Shown: positions 1-7,945, numbered from the stretch's first letter. The stretch is DNA of 64,000 nt from Allofournierella massiliensis (GCF_004345265.1 NZ_SLUM01000014.1:1-64000), one strand, 5' to 3'. Notes: a model not told the origin generated them from the sequence alone. Program-made: numbers and translations.

Positions 1-84
1 ATCACGATTAAGGTTCCGTTCAAGCTTCGATATTGTTCAATTTTCAAGGTCCTGTGCCGCTCTCCCTCGCGGGACAGCTTGTTT

Positions 85-113
85 ATTATATCTCGTGAAG
101 TCTTGTTTGTCAA
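85..113 (-). promoter_or_regulatory. rRNA promoter, downstream copy (P2)
   Basis: On the minus strand TTGACA (113-108), 17 bases, then TATAAT (90-85): a perfect sigma-A promoter. It is followed by a short imperfect hairpin at about 59-78 (GCTGTCCCGCGAGGGAGAGC) that matches the one after the upstream promoter. Confidence 0.85.
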
Positions 114-178
114 GCACTTTTTTGAAATATTTTTTATCAGCTTTTCAGCGGCTCGCTGTCTCTCGCGACAGCTTGATT

Positions 179-207
179 ATAATACCACACAAGGAAACAC
201 ATGTCAA
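179..207 (-). promoter_or_regulatory. rRNA promoter, upstream copy (P1)
   Basis: On the minus strand TTGACA (207-202), 17 bases, then TATTAT (184-179). It is followed at 155-172 by a 6-bp stem GCTGTC/GACAGC with a GCGAGA loop, a near repeat of the segment after P2. The promoter-plus-hairpin unit thus looks duplicated, the tandem arrangement usual for growth-rate-controlled rRNA operons. Confidence 0.8.
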
Positions 208-408
208 CAGCTTTTTTCAATTTTATTTCTGTTTTTTGGGGGCAACGGCTTTTCCACCCTTATAATTGTATTTATATATAAGGCGCGTCTTTTTTCGATA
301 TAACCCGTCAATTCCCAAATCCCCGCAAAAAACTTTTTATCTTTTTTGAGAAAAAGCCTTTTCAAAGTCTTTAAAATATGATAAGATAATTTCTGCACCA
401 ATTAATGT

Positions 409-485
409 GCGCTCGTGGCGCAGCTGGATAGCGCGTTAGACTCCGACTCTAAAGGCCGTGGGTTCGAATCCCGCCGGGCGCACCA
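409..485 (+). tRNA. tRNA-Arg, anticodon CCG
   Basis: A complete cloverleaf folds: acceptor GCGCTCG pairs with CGGGCGC at 475-481, the anticodon stem TTAGA/TCTAA closes the loop CTCCGAC so bases 34-36 read CCG (arginine codon CGG), and the T arm GTGGG-TTCGAAT-CCCGC is canonical. CCA is encoded (483-485). It stands alone, downstream of the divergent rRNA promoters and followed at once by a strong terminator. No clear -35/-10 pair is visible upstream. Confidence 0.95.
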
Positions 486-522
486 AAAGCCGCTGTATTT
501 CCAAGGAAATACAGCGGCTTTT
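485..522 (+). terminator. bidirectional terminator after tRNA-Arg
   Basis: Perfect 18-bp inverted repeat (485-502 with 505-522), flanked by A and T runs inside the arms. It serves the tRNA on the plus strand and can also end the leftward YcxB-like gene at 556. Confidence 0.85.
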
Positions 523-555
523 CATTTTCTCCTGACGACCTGACTTCGATACAGG

Positions 556-1350
556 CTATATCTCCTGAATCCACTTATAAGTCACCCGTTCCTGCAAAAA
601 CATTCTCAATTCCTCCAAAGAGCCACTGCACAGATCTTTCGTTTGCAGCACCACCGCTCTCTGCCCGCACACCGGTACCAGCAGCTCCTCGGTTTCCCCC
701 ACAAACAGGAATTTATCATAAACAAAGCACTGGGCTCCCGTTTCGGTGCCATCGCTCAAAACCATTCCTTCGTCGCTAAAGATCACCCGCATTCGCTCCA
801 TATCTGCAACCGTTCGACGTTGACGGATCAGCTCTCGTGCCTGACGGTCAAAAGCAGACTCCTTCCGGTGTGTCTGTTTTGCGGCCAAAGCCCAGAGCGC
901 AACCGCAAGGCAAAGAATTCCCGGTATCAGTAACGCCTTCAAATGTGTGTACTCCAGAAACGCTCCCAGGCAAAGGACAATGCCCATTGCCAGGTTCAGC
1001 CCGCCCAACAGCTTCCGCTTTCTGCTCCGCATGGCAATGCACCCCAGGAAAAACCCCAACACGCTCAGCACAAGCGGTGCCGCCAGCTCTGATGGATCCA
1101 TTACAGAGGGAACCAGCAAAAACAGGCTCAGCCCCCATAACACTATCCCCCACATGCCTTCCCGCCGCCGACGCTTTTCCAGTATCTCCGGGTCCGCTTT
1201 GGGAATCCGATTCAGCCGATCCGTAAATTCCCACAACACCGGAAGCTTCTGGCGGGAGGAAAAATCCGCGCAATACCGCAGCACCTGGCTCAGCTGAGGG
1301 GCCAGTCGGTCATCGATTGTGGTAACTTCAAATACAAATTCGGGCTCCAT
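556..1350 (-). CDS. YcxB-like membrane protein
   Basis: 264 residues. The middle has about four hydrophobic helices (residues ~70-185). The C-terminal ~65 residues read like the YcxB C-terminal domain (IFSDEGMVLSDGTETGAQCF then a strand-rich stretch ending in YKWIQEI), so the function is unknown. I choose the ATG at 1350 because GGAGG lies 8 bases upstream. The frame is open to 1782, but that N-terminal extension overlaps the acetyltransferase gene and has no homologous look. A -10-like TATACT (minus strand, 1395-1390) sits just upstream, so the gene may have its own promoter. It is followed by the shared terminator at 485-522. Confidence 0.6.
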   Translation of the reverse strand: MEPEFVFEVTTIDDRLAPQLSQVLRYCADFSSRQKLPVLWEFTDRLNRIPKADPEILEKRRRREGMWGIVLWGLSLFLLVPSVMDPSELAAPLVLSVLGFFLGCIAMRSRKRKLLGGLNLAMGIVLCLGAFLEYTHLKALLIPGILCLAVALWALAAKQTHRKESAFDRQARELIRQRRTVADMERMRVIFSDEGMVLSDGTETGAQCFVYDKFLFVGETEELLVPVCGQRAVVLQTKDLCSGSLEELRMFLQERVTYKWIQEI

Positions 1351-1445
1351 TTCGCGTTCCTCCATCGGCAGCAGCCGGTATTTTGGCTCAGTATACCATG
1401 GTATCCTTTGCATTCCATGAAGGATTTTTAAATTTTCCCCAAAAA

Positions 1446-2042
1446 TCAGAAAGCCATCTGCTCCGGTGGAATCCGATCTGCTTCGGTGACGGGGCGGATT
1501 GCACGGCAGGGCACCCCTGCGGCCACCACGCCCGCCGGGATATCTCTGGTAACCACGCTCCCCGCCCCAATCACAGAGCCTTTTCCGATGGTTACTCCGC
1601 CGCAAACCACCGCATTGGCACCGATCCAAACATCTTCTTCCAGTGTAATCGGTCTGGATGTTCCGATTCCCTCGGCCCGCTGTTCCGGATCCAGAGCATG
1701 GCCGGCACAGGCCAGGCACACTCCGGGCGCAATGAATGCCCCGGCGCCGATGTGTACCGGAGATGTGTCCAGAATCACACAATTATAGTTGATCACCGCC
1801 AGACCATGCGTGTGAATATTGAATCCATAGTCGCAACGAAATGTCGGCTCAATAAAGGTGAGCGGGTGGCAGGTGCCCAGCAATTGCTTTAACAGTTCCG
1901 AACGGGTCTGCTGATCCGGCGCAGACTGGTTGTATTCCCAGCACAGCCGTCGGGCCTTTTCTTTCCATTCCCCCGGAATTGCCCGGTTCTGCCCCACATA
2001 TCCCTGACTGCTTTTCAGGCAATCCATTATCCTGTTATCCAT
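1446..2042 (-). CDS. maltose/galactoside O-acetyltransferase-type hexapeptide transferase
   Basis: 198 residues, the usual length for the LacA/Maa family. An N-terminal helical cap (residues 1-55, containing LCWEYNQSAP) precedes a left-handed beta-helix of hexapeptide repeats (ITLEEDVWIGANAVVCGGVT and following). The catalytic His is expected in CAGHALDP, which replaces the common TATHPLDP; the active-site strand therefore differs slightly from the textbook form. It would move acetyl from acetyl-CoA to a sugar hydroxyl in the cytoplasm; the acceptor cannot be read from sequence. Start ATG at 2042 has GAAAGGA upstream. It lies 95 bp upstream of the YcxB-like gene on the same strand. Confidence 0.85.
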   Translation of the reverse strand: MDNRIMDCLKSSQGYVGQNRAIPGEWKEKARRLCWEYNQSAPDQQTRSELLKQLLGTCHPLTFIEPTFRCDYGFNIHTHGLAVINYNCVILDTSPVHIGAGAFIAPGVCLACAGHALDPEQRAEGIGTSRPITLEEDVWIGANAVVCGGVTIGKGSVIGAGSVVTRDIPAGVVAAGVPCRAIRPVTEADRIPPEQMAF

Positions 2043-2214
2043 CTTTGCAATCCTTTCTGCTGCGTTTATTACGTTTTCTCTATCATATCACCCGCACGCG
2101 CTTTCGCCAAATTCACGTTTCAGCCTTTTCGGCTCGTGCGTTTTTTGTTATACTGAGTATATCTGCCCATCCGGCAGGCCAATTTTAACAACTGACGAGA
2201 GGAGCTTTACTCCC

Positions 2215-2562
2215 ATGCGTTCCAAAAAAATCTGGATCAACGTGATTTTCGCGGTGGTACTGCTGGCTGCCGCCGGTATCCTGTTCTGGATGAACAGCGG
2301 CCGCAGCACCGGCGGCGTGGCCGAACTCACCTACGGGGACGATAACACCGTAATGGAGATTCCCCTGAACAAGGACGCTCAATACGACATCGATACCGGC
2401 TATTACACCATCCATCTGAAGGTGGAGGACGGTCGGATCGCCTTTGTGGATTCCCCCTGCCCGGATCACAAGTGTGAAGGCTTCGGGTGGCTGAGCCGGG
2501 AGGATGACTGGGCCGCCTGCCTGCCCGCCCGCGCCACATTGATCGTACTAAGCGAAAGCTGA
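2215..2562 (+). CDS. NusG domain II-containing membrane-anchored protein
   Basis: 115 residues. One N-terminal membrane helix (residues ~7-26, INVIFAVVLLAAAGILFW) anchors an extracytoplasmic domain with the pattern YTIHLKVEDGRIAFVDSPCP-DHKCEGFGWL typical of the NusG_II family of small secreted proteins, including the paired cysteines. Such proteins are often found beside electron-transport or thiamine-related genes, but here the neighbour is a phosphate transporter and no role is evident. A strong site GAGAGGAG precedes the ATG. A terminator follows at 2566-2600, so it is probably monocistronic. Confidence 0.8.
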   Translation: MRSKKIWINVIFAVVLLAAAGILFWMNSGRSTGGVAELTYGDDNTVMEIPLNKDAQYDIDTGYYTIHLKVEDGRIAFVDSPCPDHKCEGFGWLSREDDWAACLPARATLIVLSES

Positions 2563-2565
2563 GTG

Positions 2566-2600
2566 CCCCCTCTTTGCCCGCGGGCAAAGGGGGTATTTTT
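2566..2600 (+). terminator. terminator after NusG-II protein
   Basis: Stem CCCCCTCTTTGCCCG / CGGGCAAAGGGGG with one bulge, followed by TATTTTT. Confidence 0.8.
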
Positions 2601-2734
2601 ATAAAAACAGCTTTTCCACCCTGTTTTTGTAAAATCAAGGTAGAATATTTCGCGCTTTTCAGACCGAAAACGGCAAAAAAATGGTATAATGATTCAGGTA
2701 TGCACATATCACAAAATTCAGGAGACTGCATTTT

Positions 2735-4504
2735 ATGACCATTTTTAATGTGATCAATCTGGCCGGCGGCATCGCGCTGTTTCTTTACGGCATGTCCATC
2801 ATGGGCGCCGGCCTGGAAAAACTGGCTGGCGGCAAGCTGGAAGGCGTTCTGCAGCGGCTCACCCGTTCGGTGCCCCGGGCAGTGCTGCTGGGCGCGGTGA
2901 TTACCGGCCTGATTCAGTCCTCGGCCGGCACAACCGTAATCTGCGTGGGCCTGGTGAACTCCGGCATCTTCACGCTGCCTCAGGCCATCGGCGTGATCAT
3001 GGGCGCCAACATCGGCACCACCGTCACCGGCCAGCTGATTCGTCTCTCGGACATTTCCGGCGGCGGCTGGCTGCTCACCATGCTCAAACCCAGCACCTTC
3101 AGCCCGCTGGTGGCCTTTGCGGGCGCAATTCTGTTCGTGTTCTTCAAGGCCCCCAAAAAGCGCAACATCGGCCAGATCATGATGGGCTTCGGCATCCTGT
3201 TTACCGGCATGTTCACCATGGAAGCCGCAGTGGCCCCCTTAAAGGACAGCCCCTTCTTTGTACAGCTGTTTTCCAGCCTGCAGAACCCCATTCTGGGTGT
3301 GCTGGCAGGCGCGCTGGTCACCGTGGCCATTCAGTCCTCCTCGGCCAGCGTGGGCATTCTGCAGGCGCTGTCCACCACCGGCGCCATTACCTGGGGCAGC
3401 GCCATCCCCATTATCCTGGGCCAGAACATCGGCACCTGCTCCACCCCGCTGATCGCCTCCATCGGCGCATCCACCGGGGCCAAGCGCAGCGCCATCGTGC
3501 ACCTTTATTTCAACGTAATCGGCACCACGGTCTTTCTGGTGGGCATTTATGGCCTGAAGGCCGTTGGCCTGTTCCCCTTCTGGGATCAGGTGATGAGCAA
3601 GGGCGACATTGCCAACTTCCACACCCTGTTCAATGTGCTGGTTACCCTGATGTTCATGCCCTTCACCCGGGCACTGGCCTGGCTGGCGGAAAAAACCGTG
3701 CCCGAGCGTGCAGAGGATGCGCAGGATCTCTCGCTGCCCGTGCTGGACGAGCGTCTGTTCACCAGCCCCGCGGTGGCCCTGCAGCAGGCCCGGGCCGCGG
3801 TGGAGAAGATGGGCCGCCGCGCCTCCACCAACTTCTGCAAGGCATTTGGTCAGCTGGAGCATTACAACGATGAGGTAACCCAGAACATTCAGACCCGTGA
3901 AGATCTTCTGGACAAGATGGAGGTGTCCATCTCGGATTATCTGGTGAAGATCGGTGACCGGGAGCTGACCGAAAACGAAAACCGGCAGATCACCGAACTG
4001 CTGAAGCTGATCGGTGAATACGAGCGCATTGGCGACTATTCCATCAACATTCTGGAATGTGCCCAGCGGGTGCAGGATCGGGAACTGCATTTTTCCTCCG
4101 CCGCAAAGCAGGAGCTGGAGCTGCTGTATCAGGCCGTAAAGGAAATCCTGCAGCTGACGGCCGGCGCCTTTTCCGGCGCGGATCTGGCCAAGGCCGAACA
4201 GGTGGAGCCCCTGGAAGAAACGGTGGATCAGATCTGCCTTGCCATGCGGGAGCGGCATATCCTGCGGCTGAAGTCCGGCCGGTGCGAACTGGAGGCCGGC
4301 ATCGTGTTCCTGGATATTGTCACCAATGCAGAGCGTGTGTCCGACCACTGCTCCAACATTGCCGGCCGACTGGTGGGCAATGAACTGGATATGGACGCCC
4401 ACGCCCGCAAGCAGGCACTGCACGCCGGCAGCAGCCCGGAATACAACCGTATTCTGGAAGATTACCGGCAGAAGTATCTGGCTCTGCTGCCTCAGATGAG
4501 CTGA
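2735..4504 (+). CDS. Na+/Pi cotransporter family protein with C-terminal PhoU-like domain
   Basis: 589 residues. Two NptA/PNaS repeats carry the hallmark QSS motifs (IQSSAGTTVICVG near residue 69 and IQSSSASVGILQ near 199) within about eight to nine membrane helices (residues 1-330). The C-terminal ~230 residues are helical and PhoU-like (paired E-x-x-x-D-style metal-binding helices, DKMEVSISDYLVKIGDREL and ERVSDHCSNIAGRL). It would import phosphate with sodium; the PhoU part is expected to gate or sense. A TATAAT box lies at 2685-2690 without a good -35. A terminator (4525-4562) separates it from the feo locus, so it is a single-gene unit. Confidence 0.9.
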   Translation: MTIFNVINLAGGIALFLYGMSIMGAGLEKLAGGKLEGVLQRLTRSVPRAVLLGAVITGLIQSSAGTTVICVGLVNSGIFTLPQAIGVIMGANIGTTVTGQLIRLSDISGGGWLLTMLKPSTFSPLVAFAGAILFVFFKAPKKRNIGQIMMGFGILFTGMFTMEAAVAPLKDSPFFVQLFSSLQNPILGVLAGALVTVAIQSSSASVGILQALSTTGAITWGSAIPIILGQNIGTCSTPLIASIGASTGAKRSAIVHLYFNVIGTTVFLVGIYGLKAVGLFPFWDQVMSKGDIANFHTLFNVLVTLMFMPFTRALAWLAEKTVPERAEDAQDLSLPVLDERLFTSPAVALQQARAAVEKMGRRASTNFCKAFGQLEHYNDEVTQNIQTREDLLDKMEVSISDYLVKIGDRELTENENRQITELLKLIGEYERIGDYSINILECAQRVQDRELHFSSAAKQELELLYQAVKEILQLTAGAFSGADLAKAEQVEPLEETVDQICLAMRERHILRLKSGRCELEAGIVFLDIVTNAERVSDHCSNIAGRLVGNELDMDAHARKQALHAGSSPEYNRILEDYRQKYLALLPQMS

Positions 4505-4524
4505 ATTATTTGCACTTTCAACAC

Positions 4525-4562
4525 GCAACCGCCCTTTGCTTTCGGCATGGGGCGGTTTTTGT
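4525..4562 (+). terminator. terminator after Na/Pi cotransporter
   Basis: Stem AACCGCCC / GGGCGGTT with a 15-base loop and the run GTTTTTGTTTT. Confidence 0.75.
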
Positions 4563-4596
4563 TTTGCAGTCTTTTAAAAATTTTTACGACAATCTA

Positions 4597-4649
4597 TTGA
4601 CAAAGGTGTTAGTCAGTGCTAACCTTGTATTGCAGTTAGATGTTACTAA
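4597..4649 (+). promoter_or_regulatory. feo promoter with two DtxR/MntR-type operator-like boxes
   Basis: A consensus -35 TTGACA is at 4597-4602; the best -10 at 17 bp (TAACCT) is poor. Two boxes of the form TTAG-N6-CTAA lie at 4609-4622 (TTAGTCAGTGCTAA) and 4636-4649 (TTAGATGTTACTAA), 27 bp apart start to start. The first overlaps the -10 region, where a repressor would block transcription. A third copy precedes feoB (5266-5279). The half-site matches the TTAG/CTAA ends of DtxR-family metal-repressor sites, so iron repression is the natural reading, but this is inference. Confidence 0.65.
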
Positions 4650-4707
4650 CCATTGCAGCGATGCTGCGCCCGCACCCGGGCACAGTGCGCAAAAGAAAGG
4701 ATGCGTT

Positions 4708-4920
4708 ATGATGCCCATTTCCATGGCGGCGGTCGGTCAGTCCTATGTGATTCGGCGGCTCAGCGGCAATTCTGAGGTTCGGGCCCACCTGCGGGCTCTC
4801 GGTTTCCACGAAGGGGTCAGCGTTACGCTGGTCAACCAGCTGCAGGGCGATGTGATTGTCCATGTAAAAGACGCCCGCATCGCCATCAATCAGGAGCAGG
4901 CCCTGCATATCTATGTGTAA
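4708..4920 (+). CDS. feoA: FeoA family protein (first copy)
   Basis: 70 residues, a single SH3-like FeoA domain: the pattern L-x-x-L-G-F-x-x-G-x-x-V (residues ~27-40, ALGFHEGVSVTLVNQLQGDV) and the closing strand ARIAINQEQALHIYV are typical. FeoA is a cytoplasmic partner thought to modulate the FeoB iron(II) transporter. AAAGAAAGG lies 8 bases before the ATG at 4708 (a second ATG follows directly). The open frame extends upstream to 4510, but that part overlaps the operator region and is not coding. The two FeoA copies are diverged from each other, suggesting distinct roles rather than recent duplication. Confidence 0.9.
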   Translation: MMPISMAAVGQSYVIRRLSGNSEVRAHLRALGFHEGVSVTLVNQLQGDVIVHVKDARIAINQEQALHIYV

Positions 4921-5005
4921 GCGGAGGCGGGCCCCTGCGCCCGCTTTCCGTTGGCAACAGGCCGGTCGCCCCGGTGGCCGGAGCTTAGAGGAGGAGAAAT
5001 TGATC

Positions 5006-5236
5006 ATGACTTTACAGGATGCAAAAGTCGGCACCCGTGTGACCGTGCGCCGCATCAACGGCGAAGGCGCCTACAAGCGCCGCATCATGGACATGGGCAT
5101 CACCAAAGGCAGCGAGATCCACATTCGCAAGGTGGCCCCCCTGGGCGACCCGGTGGAAATTACCGTACGCGGATATGAGCTGTCGCTGCGCAAGGCGGAC
5201 GCCGCCTGCGTGGACGTGGAGCCGGTAACCGCATAA
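5006..5236 (+). CDS. feoA: FeoA family protein (second copy)
   Basis: 76 residues, FeoA/SH3-like: RRIMDMGITKGSEIHIRKVA (residues 25-44) and GDPVEITVRGYELSLRK are the family signature, closer to the common clostridial FeoA than the first copy. The ribosome binding site GAGGAGGAG is very strong and sets the ATG at 5006; the in-frame stretch upstream to 4913 has no such site. It lies 85 bp after the first feoA and 90 bp before feoB. The latter gap holds a third operator-like box, so feoB may be made both from read-through and from its own start. Confidence 0.92.
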   Translation: MTLQDAKVGTRVTVRRINGEGAYKRRIMDMGITKGSEIHIRKVAPLGDPVEITVRGYELSLRKADAACVDVEPVTA

Positions 5237-5265
5237 GCGGCACGGCTGTTTTTTTCGCCCATTGG

Positions 5266-5279
5266 TTAGTTTTGACTAA
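5266..5279 (+). promoter_or_regulatory. third feo operator-like box, in front of feoB
   Basis: TTAGTTTTGACTAA, a 5-4-5 inverted repeat (TTAGT/ACTAA) with the same 14-base TTAG-N6-CTAA layout as the two boxes before the first feoA. It lies 48 bp upstream of the feoB ATG. No clear -10 element follows, so it may be an internal repression site. Confidence 0.6.
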
Positions 5280-5326
5280 TCATAGTTTGCTTGCGTAAAC
5301 CAACACTGGAGGAGGAATTCACAGCT

Positions 5327-7513
5327 ATGGCAATCACCATTGCACTGGCCGGCAACCCGAACTGTGGCAAAACCACCATGTTCAACGCGTTGACCGGCGC
5401 GAATCAATATGTGGGCAACTGGCCCGGCGTTACCGTGGAGAAAAAGACCGGCAAACTGAAAACCGGCAAAAAGGGCGAGGTGGTCGATGTGACCGACCTG
5501 CCCGGCGTTTACTCGCTTTCCCCCTACACACTGGAAGAGGTGGTTACCCGGGATTACATTCTGAATGACCGCCCTGACGTGATCATCGATCTGGTGGACG
5601 CCACCAACATCGAGCGTAACCTCTACCTGACCGGCCAGCTGATCGAGACCGGCATCCCGGTGGTGGTGGCGCTGAACATGAGCGACCTTGTGAAGAAAAA
5701 CGGCATCCACATTGACGTGGCCGACCTCTCACTGCGGCTGGGCTGCCCCATCGTGGAGACCAGCGCCTTAAAAGGCACCGGTCTGAAGGAAGTGGTGGCC
5801 GAGGCTGTAAAGCTGGCAAAAAGCCGCCAGATCAAGCGGCCCGGGGCTGTTTTTGAAAAGGCCATCGAGGAAAAGATCGCAGAGGTTTGCGCCAATCTGC
5901 CTGCAGGCGTTCCGGATCAGGAGCAGCGGTGGTACGCCATCAAGCTGCTGGAGCAGGATTCCAAGGTGCTGGAGCAGCTGCATCTGGGCGAGGACAACGC
6001 CTACAAGCCTCTGTCTGATGCCATTGCCAAAGAATACGACGACGATGTGGAGGCCGTGATCACCGATCAGCGCTACCGTCACATTCAGGGTCTGGTGCAC
6101 GCCACCGTGAAAAAGCCCGCCGGGCAGATGAGTCTTTCGGACCGAATCGACCGGGTGGTAACCAACCGGGTGCTGGGCCTGCCCATCTTCCTTGTGATCA
6201 TGTGGGTGGTATACTACATTTCGGTGTCCACCGTGGGCACCTGGGTCACCGACTGGACCAACGACACCTTCGTGGGCGGCATCCAGGGCATGGTGGGCGA
6301 TCTGCTGGCCAGCGCGGGCGTGAGCGATGTGCTCACCAGCCTGGTGGTGGACGGCATCATCGGCGGCGTGGGCGCCGTGCTGGGCTTTGCACCCCAGATG
6401 GCCATTCTGTTCCTTTTCCTCTCCATTCTGGAGGACTGCGGATACATGGTGCGCATCGCCTTTGTGATGGACCGGATCTTCCGCCACTTCGGCCTTTCCG
6501 GCAAGAGCTTCATTCCTCTGATGATCTCCTCCGGCTGCGGCGTGCCCGGCATCATGGCCTCCAAGACCATTGAGCAGGACAACGACCGCCGCCTGACCAT
6601 TATGACCACCACCTTTGTTCCCTGCGGCGCGAAGCTGCCGGTCATCGCCCTGCTCAGCGCGGTGATGGCGGGTCAGGCCACCGGCAGCAAGCTGCTGGCG
6701 GCAAACCTGGGCCCCGTGATGTATGTGATCGGCATCGGCGCGGTGCTGGTGTCGGCCATCATGCTCAAAAAGACCAAACCCTTCTCCGGCAAGCCCGCCC
6801 CCTTTGTAATGGAGCTGCCCGCCTACCACATGCCCAGTGCCAAAACCGTGCTGATGCACGTGTGGGAACGGCTGCGGGGTTACCTGATCAAGGCCGGCAC
6901 CATTCTGTTCCTGGCCTGCGTGGTCATGTGGTTCCTCTCCAGCTTTGGCTTTGAGAACGGCGCCTTCGGTCTGGTGGAGGATACCTCCGCTTCCCTGCTG
7001 GCTGTGGTAGGCAGCGCCATCGCGGTGCTGTTCGCCCCTCTGGGCTTCGGCCAGTGGCAGCCTGTGGCTTCCTCCATCTCCGGCTTCACCGCCAAGGAGG
7101 CCATCGTCTCCACCATGGGCGTGCTGGCCAACGTATCCGAGGATCTGGTGGAGGATACCGGCGCGGTAGCCGCCGCGGTGGGCACCTGGTTCCCCTGTGC
7201 AGCCGCCGGCTTCTCCTTCCTGGTATTCAACCTACTGAACAGCCCCTGCCTGGCGGCCATTGCCACCATGGCCAAGGAAATGCAGGACCGCAAGTGGTTC
7301 TGGTTCGCCATTCTCTATCAGAACATCTTCGCCTACGCGGTGGCGCTGATCGTGTATCAGCTGGGTGGTCTGGCCACCGGTCAGGTTGCCGTGAACCCCT
7401 GGACCTTCATCGCCTTCGCAGTGCTGGCGGTGATCCTGTTCCTGCTGTTCCGTCCGGATCCCTACAAGGCCAACCGGGTCTATGCAAGACGTTCGGTGGA
7501 GGCCGCTGCGTAA
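5327..7513 (+). CDS. feoB: ferrous iron transport protein B
   Basis: 728 residues, close to the usual 650-770. The N-terminal G domain shows G1 GNPNCGKTT (residues 9-17), G3 DLPG (57-60) and G4 NMSD (117-120), with a helical regulatory domain to about residue 260. The membrane part has two gate repeats; conserved cysteines occur in ISSGCGVPG and in FVPCGAKLP, as in iron-selective FeoB. It imports Fe2+ across the inner membrane. The ATG at 5327 is set by GGAGGAGG; a TTG at 5291 in the same frame lacks a site. Downstream are two tiny membrane proteins of the same transcript. Confidence 0.97.
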   Translation: MAITIALAGNPNCGKTTMFNALTGANQYVGNWPGVTVEKKTGKLKTGKKGEVVDVTDLPGVYSLSPYTLEEVVTRDYILNDRPDVIIDLVDATNIERNLYLTGQLIETGIPVVVALNMSDLVKKNGIHIDVADLSLRLGCPIVETSALKGTGLKEVVAEAVKLAKSRQIKRPGAVFEKAIEEKIAEVCANLPAGVPDQEQRWYAIKLLEQDSKVLEQLHLGEDNAYKPLSDAIAKEYDDDVEAVITDQRYRHIQGLVHATVKKPAGQMSLSDRIDRVVTNRVLGLPIFLVIMWVVYYISVSTVGTWVTDWTNDTFVGGIQGMVGDLLASAGVSDVLTSLVVDGIIGGVGAVLGFAPQMAILFLFLSILEDCGYMVRIAFVMDRIFRHFGLSGKSFIPLMISSGCGVPGIMASKTIEQDNDRRLTIMTTTFVPCGAKLPVIALLSAVMAGQATGSKLLAANLGPVMYVIGIGAVLVSAIMLKKTKPFSGKPAPFVMELPAYHMPSAKTVLMHVWERLRGYLIKAGTILFLACVVMWFLSSFGFENGAFGLVEDTSASLLAVVGSAIAVLFAPLGFGQWQPVASSISGFTAKEAIVSTMGVLANVSEDLVEDTGAVAAAVGTWFPCAAAGFSFLVFNLLNSPCLAAIATMAKEMQDRKWFWFAILYQNIFAYAVALIVYQLGGLATGQVAVNPWTFIAFAVLAVILFLLFRPDPYKANRVYARRSVEAAA

Positions 7514-7516
7514 GCC

Positions 7517-7633
7517 ATGGGTGAACCATCTGTTTCCATGTTCTATGTGCTGGCCGCGTTTCTGGCGCTCTACTTTGCGGCCATGGGCCTGTTCCGCCTG
7601 GCGGAATGGCTAAAAAAACGCTTCAAAAAATAA
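7517..7633 (+). CDS. 38-residue single-helix membrane protein between feoB and its Cys-rich partner
   Basis: ATG at 7517, three bases after the feoB stop, to TAA at 7633. The protein is one hydrophobic helix (residues ~8-29, FYVLAAFLALYFAAMGLFRL) ending in a basic tail WLKKRFKK, so it should sit N-out/C-in. It has no clear Shine-Dalgarno of its own and is probably translated by coupling to feoB. I do not recognise it as a named family. The tight spacing and the next gene suggest a FeoB-associated peptide, perhaps a functional analogue of the small FeoC-type or FeoB-partner peptides; this is inference. Its small size means it would be missed by most gene callers. Confidence 0.55.
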   Translation: MGEPSVSMFYVLAAFLALYFAAMGLFRLAEWLKKRFKK

Positions 7634-7668
7634 GCCGCACGCGCCGCGGCAGAAAGAGAGTTTCCATT

Positions 7669-7878
7669 ATGACATTTGCAGATCTGATTGTAATCCTGAT
7701 CGTTGCGGTGATGCTGGTGCTGGCTGTTCTGGCCACAAAGAAACATTTTGGCGGCAAGGGCGGCTGCTGCGGCTGTTCCGGTGGCTGCGCCGGCTGTTCC
7801 GGCAGCTGCCACGCGGGCGGACATTGCAGCCACCCCGCACCGGACCGGAACACCCCCGATTCGGGGCATGCCGGATAA
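7669..7878 (+). CDS. FeoB-associated Cys-rich membrane protein
   Basis: 69 residues: an N-terminal membrane helix (residues ~3-22, FADLIVILIVAVMLVLAVLA), a KKHFGGKGGC linker and a cytoplasmic cluster C-C-G-C-S-G-G-C-A-G-C-S-G-S-C then HCSH. This is the pattern of the FeoB-associated Cys-rich membrane protein family. It may handle iron at the exit of FeoB. The ATG at 7669 has AGAAAGAGAG in front; the frame upstream to 7606 overlaps the 38-residue gene and lacks a site. It is the last gene of the feo transcript before the terminator at 7946-7981. Confidence 0.85.
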   Translation: MTFADLIVILIVAVMLVLAVLATKKHFGGKGGCCGCSGGCAGCSGSCHAGGHCSHPAPDRNTPDSGHAG

Positions 7879-7945
7879 CCGCTTCCGCCAGTTTTCAGAC
7901 GAAACATTTCCCCCAAGATTTCTTCCAATCTTCTTTTTCAAACAG

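Larger units (their letters stand above)
1..408 (-). other. rRNA operon leader and promoter region (operon lies off the left edge)
   Basis: No protein gene is supported here. Read on the minus strand, bases 52-1 carry the sequence GGACCTTGAAAATTGAAC and what follows, which resembles the conserved stretch found just upstream of 16S rRNA genes in Firmicutes. Two consensus promoters (listed separately) point the same way, so a leftward rRNA operon should start just beyond base 1. The two short reading frames in this interval are AT-rich and have no ribosome binding site. Bases 210-408 are AT-rich and hold the upstream region of the rRNA promoters and of the tRNA gene; I see no convincing tRNA promoter. 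Confidence 0.75.

Noticed and set aside
1351-1782. N-terminal extension of the YcxB-like frame up to 1782.
   Set aside because: It overlaps the acetyltransferase gene in another frame, is Arg/Gly/Cys-rich and lacks a start site; GGAGG supports ATG 1350.
2215-2562. NusG-II protein as a transcription factor paralogue of NusG.
   Set aside because: It has a membrane anchor and lacks the NGN domain; the true NusG is at 59112-59633.
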